From: Adenanthera pavonina | Taxonomy: Eukaryota > Streptophyta > Magnoliopsida > Fabales > Fabaceae | Assembly: GCA_026686845.1 (NCBI GenBank) | Contig: JAIVEN010000004.1 | Location: 25,762,827 to 25,826,826, forward strand | Length of the DNA: 64,000 nucleotides | Direction of reading: 5' to 3' | Shown: positions 32,542-43,931 of the stretch, piece after piece | How the letters are laid out: each line of letters begins with the position of its first letter | How positions within the stretch are numbered: position 1 is the stretch's first letter | The notes under the pieces: generated by a model | Database searches by the model: none | What the model saw: the letters and a program-made list of their open reading frames with translations, nothing else | Told to the model about the DNA's origin: nothing | Translations under genes and position numbers: made by a program

Positions 32542-34382
32542 TATTAAATTAAGAGTTTTGATGATTCCAAAGCAACAACCAATAAGAAGTGATTGAAGAT
32601 ATCAAAGGAGATCAAAGTGTTTCAAGTGAAGAATTTTTGAGATCTTCTGTAGGATCTTTTGTTATGAGGGTAAAAGATTTTGATTTGAAGAAAAGACATT
32701 TTCAAACCTTGATTTTATGTTAAATCTTGATTTATTTGAAAAACACCCACAAACAGACGAAGTTTGAGAAGGTTAAACTGAACTGTCATATGGAAATTTG
32801 AACTTTGCCTTTGGAAATTCGAATTTCGAGCTAAAACTGAATAAGTCTGAAGAGATGTCTCTCTGACAGACGATTTTTGATTCTCCAAAATTCGAATTTT
32901 CATCTAAGTCTGAAAGAAGCCTTTTTGTGACAGACGAACTTCGCAACTTCAAAATTCGAATTTCAGACAAAATATAATTTGGGAATACTAAAGAAATTCG
33001 TCTGAAATAATGTTGAAGTTCATCTGAAATCAAGAAGAAATTGAGTTTGAAAAATGCTCTCTGACAGATGAACTTTGGCTTTCCAACATTCGAATTTCCA
33101 TATAAGTTTGAAAGAAGCTTCTTTAAGACAGACGAACTTTGACTCTTTAAAATTCGAATTTCAGACAAAACACAACTTATGAAAATGGAAGAAATTTGTC
33201 TGAAACAATGTTAAAGTTCATCTGAGATCAAGAATAATTTAAGTTTCAAAACTGCTTTCTGTCAGACGAACTTTGAACATTAAAATTTGAATTTCAGAAG
33301 CCAAAGGTTGTGAGTCTGTTGGAATGAAATGTTGACATATGAATGACCGAGTTTTGTAACTTCGAATGTTGAGGTTAGTCTGAAAAGATTCTTTCTAACA
33401 GACAAACTTCACTCTTGCAACATTCGAATTTCGAAGAAAGTAAAACACTGTGCCTTTTTGAATGTACTAGGAACAGACGAATTTTGGCCTTCCAAAATTC
33501 TAATTTCGAGGGCACAGTAGAAAATTAAAAACACTGTTCATAGTTAACAGAAAAACTTTCTTCTTGAAAATTCGTATGTCACAACCTGAAAACATTTTAC
33601 TAGTTTCAAAATTTGAATTTCACTTTATGGACAGACGAACTTCGTATTTTTACATTGGAAGCTTTAATCTTCGGTTCCTCCGAAATTCGTCTGTTGACCA
33701 ACCAAAATTCAAATTTCAGTATGTCAGAAGCATTAAATGCGGTTGGTTAATGGATAGTTTTTCAGGATAACTGTTGGATAACTTCCCCAACAGATAGATT
33801 TTGTCTCTAACGAATAGTTGTGACCTAAATCTATAAATACAACATCATTTGAAGTTGTGGTTAACAAATCAAACTTGTATATACCGAATTTCTGTCAAAT
33901 TTTCTTATCAAGAGCTTTTACCCTCTAACTTCAATATCTGTACTTTAATCTTCATACCTACTCTATTCAAGAGAGTTATATCTTTGTAAACAATCTACTC
34001 TTCATCTGGAAGATAGACTTACTTGTGAGGGGAATCACAAGGGGATTGGGAAGCACATAGTAGAAGTGCTTAGAGAGAGTGAGAAAGCTCCAGAAAACAG
34101 AGTATACTCTTTGTACTGAGGCATTAGTAAGAAGCCCGTTGAATTCTTGCTGTATAGTGGAGAAATCTCAAGAGTTGTCTTGGGGACTGGACGTAGGTCG
34201 AGTGGATAGACCGAACCAGGATAAATTACTGAGTCTTCTTATCTTTATCCTCACTTTTCAGCTTGCTCTATTTTTATACATTGCCTCCTTTATACTGTGC
34301 AATCTTCACCCATTTCACTTTGTGCAGAAAAATTCCAATCTTCCCAATTCACCCCCCTCTTGGGAAGTCAGCCTTGCTAACA
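32542..34382 (+). mobile_element. Solo LTR C nested in element B
   Basis: It is flanked by the perfect duplication TTTTC (32537-32541 and 34383-34387) and lies within B between its env-like spacer and the end of pol. It begins TATTAAATTAAGAGTTTTGA, which equals the family start TGTTGAATCAAGAG with three G/C-to-A/T transitions, and ends CCAATTCACCC...TTGCTAACA. U3 has intact AAATTCGAATTT copies at 32815, 32888, 32952 and 33150 and at least eight CAGACGAA-type partners. The promoter box CTATAAATA is at 33831-33839. The flanks rejoin into the same spacer sequence seen in element D. Confidence 0.93.
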
Positions 34383-34507
34383 TTTTCTACCATTTAAGCT
34401 TATGAGGAGTACCTACAAAATATTTTAAACACACTCCGATGCTAAAGTAAGTATATATTTTAACAATTTAGCTTCAGAAAATTAAATGAATTCAGTTTGA
34501 AACTTGC

Positions 34508-36144
34508 TTACAACTCATTGGGATTTACCATTCCTAATTCTCTCCTGATCTTACAGTATCCGTCTTCTCCAAGTGGCTTTATCAAGATGTCAGCCAGCTG
34601 TTCTTCAGTAGGGACAAATTCTAACTTGATATCTCCTTTCAAAACATGGTCTCGTATGAAGTGATGTCTAACTTCAATGTGTTTTGTCCTTGAATGCATG
34701 ACTGGATTCTTTGTGATATTGATGATACTTTGATTATCACATTTTATTAGTATTTCCTTATTTCAATTTTAAGATCTTTAAGTTGCTATTTCATCCAAAG
34801 GACTTGAGCACAACAGCTTTTTGCTGCTATATATTTAGCTTCTACTGTGGAGAGAGTTACACTATTATGCTTCTTGTTGAACCATTAGACCAATGATCCT
34901 CCCAGAAATTGACACGTTTTACTTGTACTTGTTCTATCAGTTTTGGGTCCTACAAAGTTAGCATCTATGTATCTTATGAGCTCTTCTCCATTGCCCTTTG
35001 GATACCATAGTCCTATTTGTGATGTTCCAATTAGATATCTAAATATTCTGTTCACAACAATCACATGAGACTTTTTGGGACATGATTGGAACTTAGCACA
35101 CATGCAGACACTAAACATGATGTCAAGTTTGCTTGCAGTTAGGTATAGTAAGGAACTAATCATTCTCCTATATTGAATTATATTAAAGGGTTTTCCTCCT
35201 TCATCCATATCAAGCTTTGTTGTAGTGACCATAGGAGTTCTCATTAATTTGGTATTTTCCATTCCAAACTTTTTCAATAGCTTCTTTAGATATTTTGATT
35301 GACTAAGAAAGATTCCATCATCACATTGCTTAATTTGCAATCCAAGGGAGAAGTTGAGCTCACCCATAATTGATATATCAAATTCGCTCTACATTAACTT
35401 AGAGAAATTCTTACAAAAAGATTCATTAGCAGCACCAAATATAATATCATCAATATAAATTTGTACAATGAGCAAGTCCTTATTTTCCTTTTTAGTAAAC
35501 AATGTTTTATCTGCTTTTTCTCTGTTAAATCCTTTTTCAATTAGGAAATTGCTTAGCCTTTCATACCATATTCTAGGTGCATGTTTTAAGCCATAAAGAG
35601 TTTTCTTCAGTTTATACACATGGTTTAGCTTTGTTGAGTTCTCAAAACTTAGAGGTTGGTCAACATAAATCTCTTCCATGATATATCCATTTAGAAAAGA
35701 ACTTTTTACATCCATTTGATACAACATTATGTCTTTTATGCACACATAGACTAAGAGAATTCTTATTGCTTCCAACCTTGCAGCTGAAACAAAAGTTTCC
35801 TCATAATCTATACTTTCCTCCTGATTATATCCTTTAGCTACCAACCTAGTTTTGTTTCTGATTATAGTTCCTGACTCATCTAGTTTATTTCTAAATACCC
35901 ATTTGGTTCCAATAACTAGGTGATCCTTGGGTTTATGAACCAAATCCAAAACTTGATTTCTTTTAAATTGATTAAGCTCATCTTGCATAGCTAATATCCA
36001 ATATTCATCAGTTAAAACTTCTTCAGTACACTTAGGTTCAATTTGAGAAATAAATGCATAGTTATTTATTTGATCCCTAAGTTGTCTTCTAGTTTTAACA
36101 TTCTCTTGAACATCCCTAATCACTTGATCAACTGGATGATTCAT
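34508..36144 (-). pseudogene. Reverse transcriptase and RNase H of element B
   Basis: The longest piece (35389-36144, 251 codons) is an uninterrupted copia reverse transcriptase. It includes KWVFRNKLDESG, MYQMDVKSSFLNGYI, YGLKHAPRIWYERL and the catalytic YIDDIIFG (YIDD at 35446-35457). The next piece (34885-35367) carries GELNFSLGLQI, SSLLYLTASKLDIMFSV and the start of RNase H, with YIDANF and TSTSKTCQFLGGS. The end (34508-34699) has HIEVRHHFIRDHV and ADILIKPL, stopping at the TAA at 34508-34510. Frameshifts separate the pieces, so no full polyprotein can be made. Confidence 0.93.
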
Positions 36145-37720
36145 TTGATATCTCCAAGCTATAGAGAGTTCTTATTCTCAAATTCAACATCTTTCTCCTG
36201 AATATCATCCTCTACATTAGCGGATTCTAATTTTTTTTAGGTTCAATTTTATTTTCTTTAGAAAGGTTCAAGTTCTTAAAGCTAGAGATTATATCTTCCT
36301 CATTTAAGTCATGTTTAGAAACAGTTTTATTTTTAATGAAAACTACATGCACAAATTCTTATATGATTTTAGACTTTTTGTTGAACACCCTATATGCTTT
36401 ACTTCTACTACAATAGCTAAGGAATATATCTATGTCTGATTTTGCATCAAATTTACCTAGATTCTCTTTTTCATTGTTGTGGATGAAGTACTTGCATCTA
36501 AACACATGCAGGTGTGGGAGATTTGACTTCCTTCCTTTGTAGAGCTCATAAGGCATCTTCCCTAGAATTGGTCTAATGTAGACTTTATTAATGATATAGC
36601 TTACTGTGTTCATTGCATCAGTCTAGAAGTATTGAGGGAGCTCTTTTTCATTTAGCATTACTCTTACCATTTCTCTCAATGTCCTATTCTTCCTCTCCAC
36701 CACCCCATTTTGTTGAGGAGTCCATAGAGTTAAGAAGCTGTGATCAATTCCATGCTCCTACTCCAAGAAGCTTGAATTTTCAAATTCTCCTCCATGATTA
36801 GACCTAATAGACACAATGAAATTACCTTTTTCATTTTGTACTTTCTTGACTAAGGTTACAAATGCATCAAAACTCTCATCTTTAAAGGAAATAAACAAAG
36901 TCCCAATAAATCTAGAATAATCATCTACAACTACAAACACATACAAATTTTCAATAATGCTTTTTACTCTAGATGGACCTATCAAGTCCATGTGCAGCAA
37001 TTGTAGTGGTCTAGATATAATGATTACATTTTTAGGTTTGAAGGATGATTTAATTTGTTTCCCCTTAAGGCATGCATCACATTCTCTATCTTTTTCAAAA
37101 AAAATTTTTGGTAATCCAGTGACTAATTCATTTTTAATCAATTTGGTTATTTGGTTCATGGTAGCATGGGCTAGTCTTGTATGCCGCAACCAACTTTCAT
37201 TATCTTTGCTAATCAAACATAAAGAATCTTAAGTAGGAAATTCATCCAGATCAATGGTATAGCAGTTACCATCCCTTTGAGCTCTGAGGATGACTTTGTG
37301 ATCACTTTTTCAAATGGACAAAAAGAATGTTGAGTCAAACAGTACCCAATTCCCTTTGTCACATGTCTGACTCACAATCAAGAAGTTGTGGTTAAGGCCA
37401 ACCATAAACAACACCTCTTCTATGGATGTCTCAGGATTCTTGCCCATGATGCTGATGCTAACTGTTCTTTCATATTGGCTCCAAAGGTCACTTCTCCTCC
37501 TTTCTTGTCTCTGAGGGTGATGAACTTCTCCTTATCACCAGTCATATGTCTTGAGCATGCACTATCCATATACCATTTGTTGCTCTTACTAGCTTTAAGA
37601 TAGACCTGCAAAATAAAGTTCAGTCTTTCTTCTTAGGTATCCAAATCTGTTTGGGTTATTTTCTGTCAATGGCATTCTCCCTAGATACAGATGTACCTTT
37701 GGGAACCCATTCTACCATCC
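36145..37720 (-). pseudogene. Protease and integrase of element B
   Basis: The protease region has MDSACSRHMTGD (37420-37611), in which the usual DSG-type active site reads DSA. The integrase begins with a GAG-pre-integrase/HHCC zinc finger (RHTRLAHATMNQ and ECDACLKGK, 36758-37216). In the core, the first Asp is in MDLIGPSR, and the second acidic position reads RSNHGGEF, with Asn where Asp is normal. The Glu is in the NGVVERKNR block near 36690. The C-terminal part has ILGKMPYELYKGRKSNLPHL. Stops break the frame. Confidence 0.88.
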
Positions 37721-39402
37721 TACCAAGTCCATTTTTCTTTAAAAAACATGAACTGGAAATATCCCTTCTTATTACATAAGTGGCAGGTGATAAAGGGACT
37801 GTTAGATTGTGATGTAGGAAGAAAGTAATGTAGATAATATTTTTGTTTCACAAATTTGGGTTGGACATAAGATTCAATGACTTTTGAGTTGTAACTTTTC
37901 TTTTTATGTCCATCTACATGTACAAAGTATATTATGTATAAATTTTGATTTTTCTTTTTATTCTTTTCCTTGACTGCAGAAGGATCATAATCTAGACCAG
38001 CTTTTCCTGGTGTAATCATCTGACTTCCTAGCAATGTAAATAACATGTCTTTGCCTTTGGTGAGTTTAGTCAGGCTTTTGAAGAGATATTCATTATTTTT
38101 CCTTAGTTTAATGCATGATGCACAACAAGCAAATTCAACTTTATGTTAAGATGCAATGTCAAGCATTTTACAATCTGATTTTAAGTTGTTAATCTTCTTC
38201 TTAGCAAGTTTTAGTTCTTTTGCAGTTTTAATGAATTTATCATATAGGTCATGAAATGCATCAAGTAGTTTAGAGTAGAATGGGTTAAAATCATTTACCT
38301 CATCTTCATGATCACTATCAAATAAATTTTGAATTTCTTCTACTGTACATGCCTAAGACATGTTGGCAATTTCTTCTTCATCTTCATCCTCTTCATCTGA
38401 GCTATTGCCCCAGATTAATGAGATGTAGGCCTTTTTCTTTTTGCCTTTGTCTGTAGCTTTCTTTTCTTTCTCCCGCTTTTTCAGGAATTGTAGGCATTCC
38501 CATTTAATATGCCCTTGCTTCTTGCATTCATAACAGGTGATGGGTTCTTTGCTTTCCTTTTTGTTGTTTGCAGTTGCTCCTTTCTTGAAGAACTTCTTAT
38601 TTTGCTTTTTACTATAGAATCTTCCAAAATTTATTACCAGTATGGCCAAAGTTTCTTCATCCAGTTCTTCATCATCATTAAAATCCTCTTCTCTTTCCTC
38701 TGCAGCTTTTAATGCCAGGCCCTTTTTCTTTTTGTCTTGTCTAGCATTCTTGAGAGCTTTTATCTTGACCTCATATTCGTCAAGGATACCGAAGAGAGCT
38801 ATAACATAAGCCATTGATTCTCCTCTGGCTATTACTTTTGGTTGCCATTCAAGAGGAAGAGCTCTAAGGATTTTTCTGACCTTCTCTAGCTGTGTGTACT
38901 CCTTGATAAGGCTCTTCAGCTAATTCATAATGAGGATGAATCTTTTCTATAGATCTTTGATACTTTTACCTTTCTTCATTCTAAAACTTTTATATTCTCC
39001 AATGCAGGAATTTAATTTGTTCTCCCTCACTTCAATAGTTCCTTCGTGAGCAATTTCCAGAGTGTCCCACATTCCTTTAGTTGTGGAACATTAAGACACT
39101 CTGTAAAATTTGTCCTGGTTGAGATTACTAACCAGGCAGTGTTTTGCTTTGTAGTTGAGCATGACTCTTCTCTTATCTTTATCACTCTACTCATCCTCTG
39201 GCTTTTCTTTGTATTTGTCATTATCTTGCAGTTTCATTGGGATAAAGTCTCATTTCTGAATGACTAACCAGATATCTAAGTCAATGGAATAGAGATAGAT
39301 CTGTATCCTTATCTTCTATTATCCATAGTGTTTTCCACTTAAGCTAAAAGATTTGTTGGTGTTGTTTCCTTCAGTAAGAATATTTTCTCCAAAGCCAGCC
39401 AT
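37721..39402 (-). pseudogene. Gag of element B
   Basis: It starts MAGFGE at 39402 and runs through decayed gag sequence to a readable piece at 38353-38814. That piece has an acidic/Lys-rich linker and an intact CCHC zinc knuckle, CYECKKQGHIKWEC, followed by KGKKKKAYISLIWG and a Glu/Asp-rich tail. The part at 37720-38046 holds a second Cys-His cluster near CHLCNKKGYF. Gag would form the nucleocapsid that packages the RNA. Many stops make it non-functional. Confidence 0.85.
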
Positions 39403-39439
39403 ATATTCTCCAGGATTGTTAGATCTTTTAGTTGGGAGT

Positions 39440-39457
39440 CTGGACTATGATACCACT
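39440..39457 (-). other. Primer binding site of element B
   Basis: On the minus strand, AGTGGTATCATAGTCC follows the 5' LTR end. TGGTATCA matches the complement of the 3' end of initiator tRNA-Met, the usual copia primer. One base near GAGC is changed. Confidence 0.8.
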
Positions 39458-39488
39458 TCTTAGGTTTGCTGGCTTCTCAAGAGGGGGT
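39458..39488 (-). repeat. 5' LTR of element B, inner piece (31 bp)
   Basis: TCTTAGGTTTGCTGGCTTCT corresponds to the TGTTAGGTTTACTGGCTTCT end of the 3' LTR, with the terminal TG changed to TC. It is cut off at 39488 by insertion of element D. The remainder continues at 49784. Confidence 0.9.
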
Positions 39489-41113
39489 TGTTGAATCAAG
39501 TGTTTTTGATGATTTCAAACAACTGGAGCTTGGAAGGAAGATATCAAAGGTGTACAAAAGATCTCAAGTGAAGAAATCTAAGAAAAATGAGTATAAGATT
39601 AGTCTATAGGATTTCTCTTTGTATTCACATGAGTAAAGGACTTTGATATTTCACCCAAATATTTTTATAATGTATTTTTCAACAATCCTATGTTAACTTA
39701 CGATATATTTGAAAAACACTTACTAACAAACGAATTTTGAACTATTAAACTTCATATGTTACCTTGAAAATTCAAACTTTGAAAGCTGAAATTCTAATTT
39801 ACAAAGATGTTGTCTTTGACAGATGAATTTCAAATTATGAAAATTTGAATTTTGAGTGAAGTACAACTTGTGAAAAATGAAAAATTCATCTGAAGATATG
39901 TCAAAGTTCATCTGAAAGTGAAGTTTAAAAAGAGCTCCAAGTCAGTCCTCTGACAAATGAACTTTAACTTTGAAAATTCGAACTTTGAAAAGATAATGCT
40001 TAAGTTTGTTCAGGTGTTCCTCTGACAGACGAACTTTGGCCTTCAGAAATTCAAACTTTGAAATGTTCCTCTGACAGGTGAACTTTGGCCTTCAGAAATT
40101 CAAACTTTGAAATAACTCTGAAAGAAGTCTATTTGAAAGACGAACTTTGGTTTCTAAAAATTTGAATTTTGAAAAGAAGAACTTTTGTACCATATTGAGT
40201 TACTTACTGACAGATGAATTTTGAGCATCAAAATTCAAATTTTGAATGCACTGTAGCAAAATGGAATAACTGTTCACATTTCTTAGAAGAATTTTAACCT
40301 TGAAAATTTGTATGTTCCAACATGAAAATATTTGTCAAGGATGAAAATTTGAATTTTTCTTTTGAACAGATGAACTGCAACTTTCAACGATAAAGTCTTT
40401 AACTTATGGTCTCTATGAAATTCATCTATTGACACCCCAAAATTCAAGCTTTGGATGTCAAACGCATTAAATACTGTTGGTGAACGGATAGTTTTGTAGA
40501 GTAATCATTGGGTAACATCTCTAACGGCTAGATCTTGTCTCTAACATATAGTTAAGACAAAAATCTATAAATAGAACTTCATTGGAGGTGTGGGTAACAA
40601 TTTCACATTGTATATACTGAAACTCTATCAAAATCTTATATCAAAGCCTTTTGCTCTTCCACACTTAATAAACTGCACTTCAACTGTCATATATACTCTA
40701 AATTAGAGCGTCCATTTCCTATAAACAATCTTATCTTCATTTGGAAGAAAGATTTTCTTGTGAGGGGACTTCATAAGGGATTTGGGAAGCACTTAGTTAA
40801 AGTGCAGAGAGTGAAATTGTAAGCTCTTGGAATAGAGCATAAAGCTGTACTAAGACATTGTAAGAAGCCCACTGAATTCTTGTAAAATAGTGAAAAATAT
40901 CAAGTGGTAGCTTGGGGACTGGACGTAGGTCAAGAGAAAGAGACCAAACCAAGATAAATTCTTGTGTCCTTCTTCTTATACTTTGCTAATACCTTATTAC
41001 ATTTTGCACTCTGTTCTTCTGCATTTTTTGCTTTAGCTGCTTTCTTGTAATTTTGTAGAAAATTTTCAAGCTTCACAATTCACGCCCATCTTGGGAAGCC
41101 AACAAAACTAATA
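39489..41113 (+). repeat. 5' LTR of element D
   Basis: 1625 bp, from TGTTGAATCAAGTG to AACAAAACTAATA (family end CTAACA, here CTAATA). U3 (39720-40450) carries palindrome/partner pairs. One is a perfect 10-bp stem with a 3-base loop at 40215-40237. The promoter box CTATAAATA is at 40565-40573. Most palindromes have lost their central CpG. Confidence 0.93.
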
Positions 41114-41140
41114 AGTAGTATCAGAGCCCGGACTCCCAAG
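41114..41140 (+). other. Primer binding site of element D
   Basis: AGTAGTATCAGAGCCCGGAC follows the 5' LTR. It is TGGTATCAGAGC (complement of initiator tRNA-Met) with one G-to-A change. Confidence 0.8.
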
Positions 41141-41168
41141 CAAAGGATTTAACAATCCGGGAAAATCA

Positions 41169-42522
41169 ATGGCTGGCTTTGGAGAGAGTATTCTACCAGA
41201 GGGAAATAACACAAACAGACCTCCTGGTTTTAGTGGAGAGTATTATGGATACTGGAAGATGAGAATGCAAATCTATCTCCAGTCCATTGATCTAGACATC
41301 TGGTTAGTCATCCAAAAAGGGGATTTTGTTCCAATGAAGGTGCAGGATGATGACAAATACAAAGAGAAGCCAGAAAATGAGTGGAATGAGGAAGATTAAA
41401 GAAGAGTCCTACTAAACTTTAAGACAAAACACTGCCTAATTAGTGTACTCAACCAAGGGTATATGGGACACTCTAAAAATTGCTCACGAAGAAACTACTG
41501 GAGTAAGGGAAAATAAATTAAACTCTTACATTAGTGAGTATGAAAGCTTTATAATAATGGAAGGTAAGAGCATCAAAGAGCTGCAAAAGAGATTCACCCT
41601 TATTGTGAATCAACTGAAGAGTCTTGGAAGGAGTACACACAACTAGAGAATGTCAAAAAAATTTTTAGAGCTCTTCCTTTGGAATGACATCCAAAAGTAA
41701 TAGCAATAGAAGAAGCTAGAGAAGAGTCAATGGCTTTTGTCACTATACTCTTCAGCACTCTTGAAGAGTATGAGGGTAAAATGAAGGCTCTAAAGGAAGC
41801 TGGCCAAGCTAAGAAGAAAAAGGGCCTTGCAATGAAAGCTACAGAAGAAAAAGAAGAAGAGTCTAAAGATGAAGAAGATTTGGATAAAGAGACTTTAGCT
41901 ATGTTGGTCAGAAAATTTGGAAGGTTCTATAACAAGAAAAGAAATAAAAGATTCTTTAAGAAAGGAGCAGCTGCAGACAACAAGAATGAAGGGAAAGAGT
42001 CTGTCACTTACTACGAATGCAAAAAGGTAAGGGCATATCAAATGGGATTGTCCACAATTTTTGAAAAAGCAGGAAAAAGAAAAGAAAGCTGCTGACAAGG
42101 GGAAAAAGAAAAAAGTTTACATCTCGGCAATTTGGGGCAATCGCTCAGACGAAGAAGATGAGGATGAGGAAGAAATTGCCAACATCTGCTTGATGGAACT
42201 TGCATCTAAAGAGACTTCAAGCTCATCTAACAGTGATAATGAAGATGAGGTATATAAACCTTCCTATTCTAAATTACTTGATGCATTTCATAATCTGCAT
42301 GATGAGTTTATTAAAATTGCAAAAGAACTAAAACTAGTTAAGAAGAAAATTAGCAAGTTAGAATCTGATTGCAAATTATCTAACACTGCATCTCTACATG
42401 AAACTGAATCTGTTTGCTGTACATCATGCATTGAACTGAAAAAGAATAATGAATATTTTTTTAAAACCATGGCTAAACTTACTAAGGGTAAAGATATGTT
42501 ATTTGCCTTATTAGGAAGCTAA
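41169..42522 (+). pseudogene. Gag of element D
   Basis: It opens MAGFGESILPEGNN and has PPGFSGEYYGYWKMRMQIYL, typical of copia gag N-termini, but stops at 41399. Later pieces (41443-41646, 41730-42095, 42061-42522) continue in shifted frames. The zinc knuckle is doubly broken near 42005-42050: the first Cys codon is Tyr (YYEC) and a frameshift follows KK, so the remaining His and Cys fall out of frame. A Glu/Lys-rich coiled segment follows (42061-42400). Confidence 0.88.
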
Positions 42523-43931
42523 AGAATTGCACAAGGAAAAGCTAGACTTGGTTATGATCTTTGTGCAGTTAAGGAAAAGAATGAAAAGAAAAATCAAAAT
42601 TTGTATATAAGACATTTTGTGCATGCTAATGGACATAAAAAGAAAAGTCACACCTCAAAATGCATTGAATCTTATATCTAACCAAAATATGTGAAATAAA
42701 AGTATTATCTGCATTGTTTTCTTCCTACATCACAATCTAGCAGTCCCTTTATCACCTGCTACTTCTATAATAAGAAGGGACATGTTTCCATTTCATGTTT
42801 ATTAAAGAAAAATGGACTTGGTAGGAAGGTAGAATAGGTTCCCAAAGGTATATCTATATCTAGGAAAAGTGCCACTGGCAGAAAAGGACCCAAGCAGATT
42901 TGGGTACCTAAAAAGAAAAACTGAACCTTGTTTTGTAGGTTTGTCTTAGAGCAAGAAAAAGCAACAAATGGTATATGGACAGTGCTTGCTCCAGTTATAT
43001 GACTGGCGATAAGGAGAATTTCATCACCCTTAGAGATAAGAAAGGAAGAAAAGTGACCTTTGGAGGTGACCAATATAGCAGAATAGTTGGCATTAGAATT
43101 GTGGGCAAGAATCCTAAAATATCTATAGAAGAAGTGCTGTTTGTAATTGGACTCAACCATAACCTGCTAAGTGTGAGTCAGACATGTGACAAAGGGAACT
43201 GGGTACTATTTGACTTAAAGTTTTGCTTGGTCATCCAAAAAAGTGATTGTAAAGTAATCCTCAAAGCTCAAAAGCATGGTACATGTTATATTATTGATCT
43301 TAATGAACTTTCCACCTTAGATTCTGTGTATTTAATTAGTAAAGATAATGATACTTGGTTGTGGCATAGAAGACTGACACATGTTAACATGAACCAGCTA
43401 ACAAAATTGGTGAAGAATGATTTAGTTACTGGTTTACCAAAAATCTCTTTTAAAAAGGATAAAGAATGTGATGCATGCCTCAAAGGGAAACAAACAAAAT
43501 CATTATTCAAATCTAAGAATGTAATCACCACATCTAGACCACTACTATTATTATATATGGATTTGATAGATCCGTCTAGAGTAAAAAGCATTGGTGAAAA
43601 CCTGTATGTGCTTGTGATTGTAGATGATTACTCTAGATTTACCTAGACTTTGTTTCTTTCTTCCAAAAGTGAAATATTTGATGCATTTGTAACCTTAGCT
43701 AAGAAAGTACAAAATGAGAAAGGTATTTCCATTATGTCTATTAAGTCTGATCATGAAGGAGAATTTGAAAACTCAAGCTTTCTAGAGTACTGTAAAGAGC
43801 ATGGAATTGATCAAAACTTTTCAGCCCTAAGGACTCCTCAACAAAATGGAGTGGTGGAAAGAAAAAACAGAATAATTGGAGAAATGGCCAGAGTAATGCT
43901 AAACAAAAAGGAGCTTCCTCAAGTTTTCTAG
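42523..43931 (+). pseudogene. Protease and integrase of element D
   Basis: The protease has MDSACSSYMTGD (from 42975). The zinc finger has WHRRLTHVNMNQ and ECDACLKGK. The integrase core keeps the Asp in MDLIDPSR (about 43560), the Asp in KSDHEGEF (about 43749) and the Glu in NGVVERKNR (about 43857), so the acidic triad is present. A TAG at 43644-43646 splits the core, and another stop ends the piece at 43931. Confidence 0.9.

Noticed and set aside
32773..33770. Open frames of 62-131 codons in LTR C
   Set aside because: They translate the AAATTCGAATTT/CAGACGAA motif array of a non-coding U3 region.
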